Below, piece after piece: positions 1 to 10,213 of a DNA stretch of 64,000 bases. Position 1 is the stretch's first letter. Every line of letters begins with the position of its first letter. Source of the stretch: Phoenix dactylifera (taxonomy: Eukaryota; Streptophyta; Magnoliopsida; Arecales; Arecaceae). Position numbers and translations under genes: made by a program. The notes under the pieces were generated by a model that saw only the letters and a program-made list of their open reading frames with translations, was not told the DNA's origin and did not search any database. Location of the stretch: the NCBI RefSeq assembly GCF_009389715.1, contig NC_052399.1, forward strand, positions 27,227,146 to 27,291,145, given 5' to 3'.

Positions 1-790
1 TTCGCGCTAGCAAGCTTGTCAATTTTGTATAAAAATTTTAGTATTTTAAATTGACCAGAAATTTGTAGTCAATAATTTTCTGAATATTAAGAATTATGGA
101 TTTGGTATTTATGATTGGATTTAGACACTTTGAACCAGTATTAGTTGCATTTAATGGATAATGAAATTAGATTTCTATTTATTCAATTATCTTTGAGATG
201 AATTTGAAAGCTAAATCATAAATGTAATATTGACTTCACGTTATTATGGGTTGTACCCTTTGGTAGCACGACCATGTCATACTCTGGATCTGGGGCATCA
301 CAATTATGGTATCAGAGCACCAGTTTGATCGTGGGTTAAGCTTAAAAGTTTAGTAATGGGTAGAATGCAAGGAAAGAGAATCAGCTAGAAGATCGAGGCT
401 CTTAAGCTTAGATTTATGATTCGTATGGTTAGGCATGTAACAGGTATAGAAGAGTTAGTTTTGATCACAGTTGCACAGCAGAAGCATGGGGGGGTATTAG
501 ATGAAGACTCAGTACCCCCATTTGTTTGAGAATGACGGTATGTTAAGTTTTAAGGATGAAATTTTTTAAAAGAGGGAAGAATGTGAGGCCCAACCTCATT
601 GGGCCGGCCTGTCGGCCTGACCCATCACCCAATTGCAGCCCAAAGGGCTGTTTCACTCAAAAATAGGCTAGAGCCCTAGTTGATTGTGGCAGAGAAAGAG
701 TCCACCTCTACCACGAACTCTGTCAGAGGCTAGGATAAGCCTAGCCTCCACTCTTATTTAGAGCCCCCCCTCGATGGACCTCCACCGACG
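1..790 (+). mobile_element. Internally deleted LTR retrotransposon remnant
   Basis: The 3' part of a 5' LTR runs from the window edge to about 302 and ends in CA. Four bases later, at 307-318, comes TGGTATCAGAGC, the primer-binding site complementary to the 3' end of initiator tRNA-Met. A polypurine tract (about 568-581) directly precedes TGTGAGGCCCAACCTC at 582, which looks like the start of the 3' LTR. The internal region is therefore only about 280 bp and encodes no gag-pol. The first ~200 internal bases resemble a gag leader, with no usable ORF. The 3' LTR (U3-like, reaching at least 780) has no recognisable end. This is a non-autonomous or internally deleted element. The superfamily is not certain; I lean towards Ty3/Gypsy from the layout. 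Confidence 0.6.
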
Positions 791-792
791 AT

Positions 793-963
793 CAAACATA
801 AATGAAAAATTAAACCTCTTCTAAAAATGATTTAAATTTTCTTTTTCAAAATCAATCATTCACTTTAGATTGTATTTAATCCCAATCAAATCAAACATAA
901 ATGAAAACCTAAACCTCTTAAAAATTGATTTGATTTTTCTTTTTCAAAACCAATCATTCACTT
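793..963. repeat. Two-copy direct repeat, ~100-bp period
   Basis: A ~72-bp segment beginning with AAACATAAATGAAAA and ending near CAATCATTCACTT occurs at about 793-865 and again at about 892-963 with modest divergence. It has no coding content. It may be a local duplication inside the decayed LTR. Confidence 0.6.
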
Positions 964-3124
964 CTCATAGCATGCTAGATTGAACCCAAAAATACACGAA
1001 TACAACTAACAATTGGGTTTGAATAGTTTGGATCTTACTCATTTTCATGGATCTAAATCTGAATCCGAAAATGATTAGTCTTATCAAGTTCGGACATGGG
1101 TAGATGAATCCAACCTGGGTATGACCCATCCATAGCCCTACCAGTATTCAATGTCTCGAATCTGATAAAAATTTAATGGGATGATGAAGATACAAGAATT
1201 GAGTGTTCATGACGTATAAACTAGCTAGGAAAATGCTACCCAATTAGCTTTTTTTGTTAGAAAAAGAAACTCAACCACTACCGATGTGACATGAGTGTGA
1301 AAGAAGTTGAAAAGTTAGTTTTTTTTTCTTTTTTAAAATACGAGGGGTAAACTAAATCACTTATTTTGGTTTTTTGACCCGATATATTGCATTGATTGTT
1401 TGTGATAGATTAGCTAGCTAGGAAGTGCTCCTGATTAGCTTTTCTTAACTCACAACTATTACTGACGTAACATGAGGATGATAATAAACATTTCCCTCCA
1501 AGCGGTACATACAACTTTCATCAAATATGGTTTTCCACAAAATTCTATATATTTATTAGCATAAAATTTTGTTTACTCACTTCAAATTGAATATCCATTT
1601 CTATCTTTTCCTACTAGGATGAAAATTCTATATTTTACGTATCCACATGATGAGTCCTTGGATATCATATAAAAATAAATGTTTTCAATTATTGCTATTT
1701 GACATGGACCAAGGTATTTTAAATTGTCTATTGACGCAAATATCGTAAGGGAAAACCTCTAACATGATTTGAATATTGGACCTTTGATTTATAGTAGTTC
1801 CAAATCAAATCTCTTTAGAAAGATGATTTTTTGTCTATAGTCCCCCTATGGAACTTTGATTATTGGGTTAGCTGTAAACTTCACATGTTTCTAGTAATTC
1901 ACATGGCATCATCAAGTGATACAAGTCTTAGATAAGAAACTAAAACATTCCAGAATGCCCTTGTTGATGATTCTTGATTCCAAAAGCATATAGGGTTCCC
2001 TAAAACAATGTGACATCTCACACCACCTTTTGTCTTGATTGATGCACCTCATGTAGTCTCCCAGTAAAATATTACAAAAAGAAAGACCGACTAAGGGTAT
2101 AGGGAAAAGGGATTTTGCCCCGTTTAGTTTGCCTTACATTTATTTCTAGAGCAATAGCATGATGAGAGAGATCACAGCTAATAACTAAGCTTCACAACTT
2201 TCACCATCTAGACAAAAAATCATCACATGTTCAGTGTTCTTCCCAAGCTACGGTGCTATAATTCTTTCCAATTGGAAAACAATTTCATTAAACTTTTTAA
2301 TTTTTTAATCCTGTTATACTTAACTTTGAAGGGCTAGAAGATGAGAGTTGAACTAACAGTTTTAAGCACTCTGGCACAAGTTTTAGAATGTTAGGGTGAA
2401 GTTGCTGGAGTTGTTAAATTCCAAAATTTTGTATATTGCCAAAGATGAATAAGCCTAGACAATGGCATTAATAATTTTCTTTTCTCAGTTTCATTAAAAA
2501 AGCAGGCTACTTCTCTTAAAAAATCTTGTTCAGTTCCATGTTCCAAATGGTCAAGAACGATCAACTTCACTAATGGATCCAAATCATTTCCTCAGCACTA
2601 CAGCCTTGATATATTGTACTTAGTAACGCAGTGAGACTTCAAATAGTTGGTCAGCTAAAACATACAAAGAAGCATCCTGAGATTAGCAAAGAATATTTTT
2701 TTGCAGTAAGAAAAAATAATTGAACATAAGGAGAGGGAATGCTAACTGTAAAGACACAATAAGCAAGAGAGCAAGGGGAAAAAACAGGCACGATAGACAA
2801 TCCATAAAATGAAACAACCAACTACCATTCTTTCTTACCTTTTGGAAATTAATAATTATGACTCCCCATAAATTAAATCGAAAATGGAAGAAAAGTGATA
2901 CCCTTTTAAAGCGTTGAATTTGTTTATCAAGTTACTGTTACATGGACATTATGACGAACCAACCAAACAAAATCTTGAAGTTTCCAGCAGCATTTGCAAG
3001 CTAAACAATGATTATGCTATGTTTAGAAGTTCATGCATTTCCTACAATCAAAATTATACGGCATATAAAGATAGTGATGATGCTCGACCCGTTGAAAAGG
3101 AAAACAAGAGTCATGCCAGAATGA
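964..3124. other. AT-rich intergenic sequence
   Basis: Only short, unsupported open frames are present and I see no recognisable domain. The part next to 3124 must contain the 3' UTR and polyadenylation region of the Aha1 gene, which is read leftwards. Around 1090-1140, GGGTAGATGAATCCAACC and ACCCATCCATAGCCCTA look like the worn end of a hAT-type MITE. Confidence 0.4.
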
Positions 3125-4411
3125 TCAGATTCCAAAACCAAAGATTGCTCGTATCTTGTGAAAGATGAGCTCTCTCCATCCCCTCTCCGTGTTCTCCACC
3201 ACTGTAGCATTACCGTACCTGAAAAAAAATCCAGCCATGAAATTCAAACAAACAAGGATTTAATAGCATTACATCAATGGTTCGTATATCTTAGTTTAAA
3301 TTCTTGTTAAAAAGAACAAGAAAAAAAAAACACTTACTTATCTTCCTCTGGCACGTCAGTCTGCGTCAGTTTTGCGATTGTGACTCCTGGCTCCGGCTCA
3401 TCAAGTATCAGCCGCACCTGCATTCCAGAAACAGAAACATATCAAAAGCCCCAGTCATCAATTGAAAAAGCAATCAGAGAAAACTGACAAAGATTATGTG
3501 CATACCGTTGAATGGATCCCTTCGGGCCAGCTCCCAAATCTCCACTTCTGAACAATAAGCTTTCCTTCCTGCAATTCCTCATTCATTCCGGTGATCGACC
3601 CATCGAAGAGACTGAACTGACCTCCAACCTCCTTGCTGATCCTCGCATTGCTCTGAGTGAACCCCTTCCACCGGTTCTCGTCCATCAAGATCTCATACAG
3701 ATCCCTCGCCCTGCAATTGAACTTCTCTGTCAAAGTTATCGTCTTGAAGCCCTCTTTCACCTTCTCCTTCTTCGCCTTCGCCGCCGCTGCATTCCCTGAC
3801 GCAGGGACCGCCGGCGCAGCCTTTCCTCCCGCCGCCGGCGCCGGAGACGCGGCCTTCCCGGCGGCCGACGGCGCCTTCTTCACCTCGAGCTCGTCCTTGA
3901 CCGGCCCGCCCTTCGCCATGGCCTGAACGTAAGCGCGGATCTTCTCGAGCACCAGCGACTTGCCCTTGGCGATAAAGGCGTCCTTGATCCGCGCGCCGAC
4001 AGGGCCGTCGTCGTCGCGGATGGTAATCTTGACCTCGGGGTCCTCGTCAGCGTTCTCGTCGGCGAGGTAGGGGACCTCGAGGGAGCCGGAGACCTTAAGG
4101 AGCGGAGGGCCGCCGGCGGGGTCGCGGGCCTCGCCCTCCCAGGAGAGGGAGAGGGAAAGCTCATAGCCGGGGATGACCTTGCCCTTGCGGACGTTGACGT
4201 AGGCTTCGCCGTCGACGCGGTCCAGGGTCTTGGTACGGATGGCAAGGCCGCCCTCTCCGTCGAGGATGGTGAGATTGGAGAGGAGGGAGGAGAGAAGGGA
4301 GCGCGACCATTCGAGGCAGTCCCGCTCCGCCCAGTGCCAGTTGTGGACGTTGGTGCCGTCCGTCCGGTCCTCTACGATCCACCGCTTGTCAGCCTCGCCG
4401 AACTTCGCCAT
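3125..4411 (-). CDS. AHA1: Activator of Hsp90 ATPase (Aha1-type co-chaperone)
   Basis: Three exons are joined: 4411-3506, 3417-3338 and 3218-3125 (906+80+94 = 1080 nt, 359 aa). Both introns (3505-3418 and 3337-3219) are GT-AG, and the frame closes exactly on TGA at 3127-3125. Family knowledge: Aha1 binds the middle and N-terminal domains of cytosolic Hsp90 and stimulates its ATPase during client maturation. Seen here: an Aha1_N domain at about residues 27-160 with the diagnostic NVHNWHWAERDC motif (21-32); an Ala/Pro/Lys-rich linker (~173-220); and an AHSA1 (Bet v 1-like) C-terminal domain from ~228 to the end, finishing in the family-typical GFGI. The start is the ATG of MAKFGEADKRWIVED, which is the usual plant N-terminus. 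An in-frame ATG 60 nt upstream adds 20 residues unlike the family. The length is normal for a plant Aha1. Exon 1 is GC-rich, unlike the flanks. Confidence 0.95.
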
Positions 4412-4535
4412 GAAGTCGAGAAGAGAACCGGGGCTTCGCGGAGAACAAAGGGAGAAAAGAGACGAAGGCAAAGTGTTCGATAAAAGTCCCGAGAGGAATG
4501 CGAGAGGAGTGAAGGACGAGGGGCTCGGGAGGGCG

Positions 4536-4543
4536 GATATAAG
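4536..4543 (-). promoter_or_regulatory. TATA-like box of the Aha1 gene
   Basis: The minus strand reads CTTATATC inside a GC-rich stretch, about 125 bp upstream of the Aha1 ATG. This would give a 5' UTR of roughly 95 nt. The position relative to the heat-shock half-sites just upstream supports the call. Confidence 0.55.
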
Positions 4544-4567
4544 CGTGGATAACGGGGTGAGGAGCGC

Positions 4568-4599
4568 TTCTGGATGCTTCGGTTCAGAAGAGTCTGGAA
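4568..4599 (-). promoter_or_regulatory. Heat-shock element cluster upstream of Aha1
   Basis: Two three-unit arrays with the correct 2-base spacing are present, each with one imperfect unit. TTC-tg-GAT-gc-TTC lies at 4568-4580 and GAA-ga-GTC-tg-GAA at 4587-4599, with an extra TTC at 4583-4585. They lie about 25-60 bp upstream of the TATA-like box, the usual place for HSF binding. Heat induction of Aha1 is expected for an Hsp90 co-chaperone; its control through these sites is inference. Confidence 0.5.
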
Positions 4600-4793
4600 A
4601 AACTCATGTTTTTTATGACAAAGGCCGTTGAGGTAAAGTGGTCCTGTCCTTTTGCGGGCGTCCGTATAGCAATTACTATATACGGGAAGATGGATCTACC
4701 GTCCATTTCGGCTTTTGTCGATCTGTATGGGCTACTCTCCGGTCCGGTTCAATTTTAGTCCGACCCAAATTGTCTCAGATTTGGAAATAAAAG

Positions 4794-4805
4794 CACGTGC
4801 ACGTG
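4794..4805. promoter_or_regulatory. Two abutting G-box cores (CACGTGCACGTG)
   Basis: CACGTG occurs at 4794-4799 and again at 4800-4805, inside the palindrome GCACGTGCACGTGC. It lies about 385 bp upstream of the Aha1 start. G-boxes bind bZIP and bHLH factors. Function here is unproven. Confidence 0.35.
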
Positions 4806-6234
4806 CAAAATAAGAAGCAATTTAAGTTAAAAAAAAAATTCTTTACGTAAATATTCTACTAAAAATTTTAATTTGCATAAATAGTCTCTTCAAATTTATA
4901 TTTATTGCTGTATCCTCATAAAATACTATTTATGCGCAAATACACTTAATATAACGGATCTTCTAATATAAGAATAAAAAAGAGTAGAATAGTAAAATAA
5001 GTATTTTACAAAAGTATATATGCAAATATTAATTTTGAAAGAGTATTTACGTAAAATTCGATATTTAGGAGGATATTCGTGCAAAAAAAATTCTTAAAAA
5101 AACAAATAATAGAGATTTCATTGAAAATTTAGATTTTTTTTAAAAAAATTATCATAAATCTTTCTTCCGTATCTCCCTGGCTTATTTGAATACCGAGACC
5201 AACCAGGCAAAGGACCCATTGGAGATGGAATAGACATTATATTTACTAGTTAAGGTGCACATGGGAATGCATGTGGACTTAATTAATAATAAAATAAAAA
5301 AAATTATTGTGCAGATTATTTTGAGAACAAAAAATTATTATGTAGATGTGTTCATTAAATCATTGCAATTTCTAAATAGGAAGCTGATTCCTATTCTCTT
5401 ACAAATTATATGACATAGTTTCAATTTTTTTCACTTGGATTGAAGGGTTTCTATTATTCCTAAATAAAATTGGAGGATGATTTTTTATGATCTGATGATT
5501 TAGAAAAAAATATTATCAATCTAATGGGTCGAGATCTCTCATATGAGTGAATTATAGCCACAAAATTAGCCACCTTGGAAATTCAAATTCTACATACATA
5601 AAAATTTACTAGTTGATAATACAAACACTGTTAAAAGCATGAATTGAAGTAATGCTTGCAATGTGTTTGAACTGGGCTTTGCAACTTCATTCTTAATAGG
5701 GGAACATAGTTCTTGGTCTAAAGATAGATAAACTTATCGAAATTTTATTAAAATCATGAAATGCTAGTAAAGGCAATATGTGAATCTAGGTATATACCAA
5801 GGAGTCTTTGCCGGCTTGGAAGTCAAACACGCTTTATCTTGATCTTTTGTTGGATTATTGTCTTACTTTTAGCCCTTACACAATTAACATTTTATGTTTA
5901 GTCTTATGAAGTTAGATCTGAATTTTGTATAGAATTATGCTTGCTTTTCTATGCAATTGTCCCTATTTTTCACACTTATACATGGTTCAAGGATTAAATG
6001 GTAATCCATCTAGGGTGTAGCCTTGATTTCCCCTTTCGAAAAGTAAATCTTGTCATACAAGATGTGCTTCAACCTATTGACATGACATATTACAAAATCA
6101 TACAAATAATAACTCATCTTACAAAATCTCTTCATTAATATTGTGCTAAGTTGGCAAATGCTAGCAAATTAGGCTATTGAAGCAAAGTCCAATGTTAAGT
6201 AGATGGGGTCATGCAATTCAGAGTTTTCCTTATT
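4806..6234. other. AT-rich intergenic sequence
   Basis: A-rich and T-rich stretches dominate, with many poly-A and poly-T runs around 4830-5160. I see no supported gene or clear element ends. Confidence 0.4.
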
Positions 6235-6239
6235 AGATG

Positions 6240-6678
6240 TGCAACGACCCAGGATCTCACCCAAAATGGCTAGCCGAAAGTTATTATTTGGGTTCCTTGA
6301 TCCTGTATAAGTACCCAAGATCTACTCAGCGAATAATCGATGTGGGACTAAACACACACTCGCACGGGTTCTTACATACTCTTCCCGTTCAAGCCCTGAC
6401 GTCCTCGTCAGGCTAAGGGTTCAAATCTATTCAAATCTAATCACAAACACCACGATTGGCCTATGGTCAGCCCCAATGGATCCGTGCTGCAGTGTCCCCT
6501 AGTCTACATAGGTTATAGGCCGGGTCCGCTTTGATACCATTTGTAACGACCCAGAATCTCACCCAAAATGGCTAGCCGAAAGTTATTATTTGGGTTCCTT
6601 GATCCTGTATAAGTACCTAAGATCTACTCAGCGAATAACCGATGTGGGATTAAACACATACTCGCACGGGTTCTCACA
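6240..6678 (-). mobile_element. Complete TRIM element with 5-bp target duplication
   Basis: Two direct terminal repeats of 137 bp (6240-6376 and 6542-6678) differ at about seven positions. They are flanked by the perfect duplication AGATG (6235-6239 and 6679-6683). Read on the minus strand, each LTR starts TGTRAGAACCCG and ends in a TG..CA-type terminus. The site TGGTATCAAAGC (rc of 6528-6539) follows the 5' LTR by two bases, which is an initiator-Met primer site with one mismatch. A purine tract precedes the 3' LTR near 6377-6390. The internal part is only ~165 bp and non-coding. This is a textbook terminal-repeat retrotransposon in miniature, which must use proteins supplied in trans. Confidence 0.9.
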
Positions 6679-6683
6679 AGATG

Positions 6684-7980
6684 CCACCATGGTGTTTTTA
6701 TGCAGAAGTAGTAATCGAGCGCGTGCAATGCATATTTAATCTATGGAGGAGTGAGATCTCAGAGTCCAAATCTGTTTGGGAGTTAAAATGCAAAAAAGGA
6801 GACATAATCCAATTTGTTTAAGAGTTTTATGAAAGAGATCGAAAGAATGAGAGAGAACATGTGATAGTCAACGGTGAGAAAACTTATGTTTTTTAAAGAT
6901 AAATAAAAAGAGTTTTCTCGATGTAAAAAAAACTGATAGAAGCAATCAAGAGGGTATATTCCTTGATTATAAAATTGTTATTTTCATATATAAAATAAGT
7001 CGACGTTAAAGCTAAAGCACCATTTTTTGGATGCATCATTAAACTAATAGAGTACTTTATTAGTTCCTTCTACCATTGATAGGGGATTGGAGAGTGTAAG
7101 GATACTTAGGACAAGAAAATAAAGCTGACCTATGCCTTGATCGATAGTGTCGAGTGTTGAGTCTTGCCAAAACCATAAGCTTAGACTGCTAATAAAGCTT
7201 TAATGATCAAAACAAAGTAGGATTACAAAAGAAGCAACATGACATTCTTATTGGAAGCAACTTTTAAGCTATGATTGTTCTATTTGACAGCAACTGACAA
7301 GCAACTCCACCATTTCTAAATGGTGAAATCAAATGCTTCATGTTACAACTTGAGAGCAATTGGCACATATATCTACTATTATCTGAAAAGAATTGCAGGA
7401 CCTCTTGTTGGCATAAGATCTCATATCTTTGTAAAAATAGATAAGACTTTTAGAATGGAAGGCAAATTAATGATGTGGCAACGGTTGTCTCTGACATATA
7501 GAAATAAAAACCTTGCAAATGCTATATGAATGCCACTTTTCCATCCAAATTTGGACATGTTAAATTGTTGGTTCTTGGTACTTCTCTTGTGGTTAGAGCA
7601 AGAAGGCTAATAGATGGACATGTTAGGCCTCGATTCATAGTTAACTGCTATATCAGCTGAGGTACATGCAAAACCATACTAATTTTGTTAAAAAGAGAAG
7701 TTATTGTTGTCATCCTTCCATCTTGAAGGCTATTAAGGATATGTATTTTTTAATAATAATTATTTATTAACATTGAGAATGGCACCAAGTTTCGTTTTCA
7801 TTATCAAGCATAACATTTCCTTTTCACCATAAGAAGAGGATGTGTTATGACTTATAAGGTTACCTTTCCAATTATTTTGAACTCACAGATGCATCATTTG
7901 GTTGTAGAAAATTTAGAAAAAAAAAACAACTATGCACAAATAAACAACAACTATCATACATGGAATGAAAAGCTTTGGTG
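6684..7980. other. Intergenic sequence
   Basis: No domain-bearing frame is present. An open stretch at 7320-7529 has no recognisable similarity and no promoter context, so I do not call it. Confidence 0.4.
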
Positions 7981-7985
7981 GTTCA

Positions 7986-8590
7986 TGTTGTGGGAATAAA
8001 GGGGCATGAACTTTTAGTCCCACATCGATTAAACAGCGGAGAGATCCGTTTCTTAAATGAAGGGAGGCTACCTCTTTCTCTTCAGAGGTATTTTTTGTGG
8101 GACAAAATCGTGTGTTGGAAAGAGACTATGAAACCTCCTTCAAAGCGGACAATACCTCTAAGGAGAAGCAGTCGCTTCCGCTGTTTAGACCGGTGGGGGT
8201 GAGGTCGGAAGGCGGCAGATCTCCCGTAGCGCTGGACGCACGGGCCGGAGGTCGATCTCCCTTGACCTCATCACTGGTGGCCCATGCAGGTCTCCTTGAC
8301 CCCGGCACAGATCTGCCCACTGGGGGGGCTATGTTGTAGGAATAAAGGGGCATGAACTTAGTCCCACATCGACTAAATAGCGGAAATGTTTGTTCCTTAA
8401 ATGGAGGAGGGCTATCCCTTTCTCTTCAGAGGTGTCTTTCATGGGGCAAAATCGTGCATTGGAAAGAGACTATGAAACCTCCTTCAAAGCGGACAATACC
8501 TCTGAGGAGAAGCAACTGTTTCCGTTGTTTAGACCGATGGGGGCGAGGTCGGACGTGTGGGCCGGAGGCCGATCTTCCTTGACCTCATCA
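7986..8590 (+). mobile_element. Complete TRIM element, GC-richer family
   Basis: LTR1 at 7986-8273 and LTR2 at 8332-8590 both start TGTTGTRGGAATAAAGGGG and both end ACCTCATCA. The internal region is only ~58 bp. It holds a primer-site-like TGGTGGCCCATGC right after LTR1 and a G-run polypurine tract (CTGGGGGGGCTA) right before LTR2. The flanks GTTCA (7981-7985) and ATTCA (8591-8595) fit a 5-bp target duplication with one mutation. LTR1 carries ~30 bp that LTR2 lacks. The layout and termini match the array at 60343-61502, so the two belong to one superfamily of TRIMs. Confidence 0.85.
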
Positions 8591-8595
8591 ATTCA

Positions 8596-9889
8596 CATAA
8601 AGATATACTTTTCTGAGCGAGTCCATTGGTAAGGTGATAGAAAAAAAACCTTTTTACATCCCCCAAAACTTAGTCAATTAAATGAATGCTTATATGGACA
8701 ATATTTATGCCCCTTCCCCACATGTAGTGTAAATTCTAAAGGCTGGCTAGATGAGAGCCACATGGGTAGGCTAAACGGACTAAAGATGACTGGAAATCTA
8801 CCTGATTAAACTACCACATGATGTTTGGTAGGCTAAGTGGTATCTAAAAGAATGCCGGTTAAATCAGGCTGAAGGACCTCTTGAAATATAGATTAAGGGA
8901 CATAGGTCAGGTGAAGGTGGCCCATCCAAGTTATTAAGTACATGACTTAAGGCCAATCAGGTCTAGTGATCAATCTAGAAAAAGATTATCAATGTGGGAG
9001 GTTATCAAAAGAATAAGCCATGGAAAGTGGGAAGAGCGATTCGAACTAACCATTATAATTGTCGAAGGAAGGTAGAAGATAGGTAGCGGCAAGTGTAAGC
9101 ATGAGAAGCAAGCGATTAGTTGGTAGTTCGTAAATGATTGTAAACATATTAGAATGTAACTTCAAAAAGAAGTCTCTTGCCAATCAAAAAATTATCAATT
9201 CCTTTATTTTATCTTTTTTTTTTAGTTGCTTTGGCTTGTCTTAGTTTATCCGTAGTCTATAGTTGCTAGCGTAACTCTGTAGTCCCGAGTCGGATTCCTC
9301 CTCTTTGTTCCATCTTAAGAGAAGAAGGCGCAAATAGATAATTATAAAGATGACGAAGACTATTCCATACTGAAATAATTTTGAGATTACTAGATCTCTT
9401 TTGGTTAAATATATTCTTCTTGGTAATGAAAAGTTATTCTTTGGAAAGACATTTAGTTGGGTGACCTTTCTATTGGCTTTGCCTTCTCTTACCTCTACAA
9501 TAACTCTTTTCAAAAACATGCGATGATCTTTAGCTTGGGAAACTCATCAAGTCATCATGGAAGCTTGTCATTCTTTTTAGCTTTTTTTTTTTTTTTTTCA
9601 AACTTCTCCTCAAAGTCCCGTGGTTAGCTCCTAAAGGGCTGCAATGTCTCCTAATTTATATGAGTCACGCATTGAGTTCTACCTGACACTATTTTCTAAA
9701 TAATTTAAATGCTCTAAAGAGTCTAAATTCAAGTAGGCCATTTCTGGTTTTTGTTTTCAGAAAAGTAGGCCATTGCTCATTGCATATTCTGATGGGAGTC
9801 CATATGCCGGACTTTGATAGATCACCGTTAAAGTAATACAAAATTTGTTTCTGAATTAATTTATATAGGCCATTTATCTTTCAACAAAT
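8596..9889. other. Intergenic sequence
   Basis: No supported gene is present. Poly-T runs occur at ~9210-9222 and ~9582-9598. The open frame at 9241-9519 on the minus strand has no recognisable domain. Confidence 0.4.
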
Positions 9890-9898
9890 AAAAAAAAA
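9890..9898 (-). terminator. RNA polymerase III poly-T terminator of tRNA-Ser
   Basis: Nine consecutive A on the plus strand give T9 on the minus strand, six bases after the tRNA 3' end. This is the standard Pol III stop. Confidence 0.85.
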
Positions 9899-9904
9899 GG
9901 TATT

Positions 9905-9986
9905 CGTCGCCTGAGAGATTCGAACTCTCGCGGGGAAACCCCATGTACTTAGCAGGCACACGCCTTAACCACTCGGCCAAAGCGAC
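9905..9986 (-). tRNA. trnS-GCU: tRNA-Ser (anticodon GCT)
   Basis: The tRNA is 82 nt with no intron. It has an acceptor stem GTCGCTT/AGGCGAC with discriminator G, an A box around TGGCCGAGTGG, an anticodon loop CTGCTAA (GCT), the long variable arm typical of serine tRNA (ATGGGGTTTCCCCGC), and a T arm with B box GTTCGAATC. The CCA is not encoded, as expected for a nuclear gene. It decodes AGC/AGU. It is transcribed away from the RING-H2 gene, whose likely TATA is ~110 bp away. Confidence 0.97.
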
Positions 9987-10098
9987 GAGATGGAATTTAT
10001 TTGCACGTTGTTTTTATGTTACTTAATTGCTTGCGAGGACCCCTCCATTATTCCATGTCCTAACAGGGGCCGGCGAACGCAATGCCTCCATCCCATGG

Positions 10099-10213
10099 AA
10101 TAAAAGGCCGTCCGTTTTGCTAGTCCACACACCCATCGCACCAAAGTCTTCCCTATTCCGATTTCTCCACGAAAAGGAGAGGGGAAGAGAGAGAGAGAGG
10201 GAGGCGGAGAGCC
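10099..10213 (+). promoter_or_regulatory. Core promoter and GAGA-rich 5' UTR of the RING-H2 gene
   Basis: AATAAAAGG at 10099-10107 is a plausible TATA element, ~110 bp before the ATG. The leader then contains a strongly purine-rich tract (about 10170-10212) dominated by GA repeats, the type of site bound by plant BPC GAGA factors. The ATG context is gccATGt. Confidence 0.45.

Noticed and set aside
4412..4471. Upstream in-frame ATG of the Aha1 gene
   Set aside because: The 20 extra residues do not resemble Aha1 N-termini, which normally start at MAKFGE.
3880..4631. Several open frames overlapping Aha1 exon 1 on both strands
   Set aside because: They are shadows of a GC-rich exon; only the spliced minus-strand frame shows family motifs and closes across three exons.
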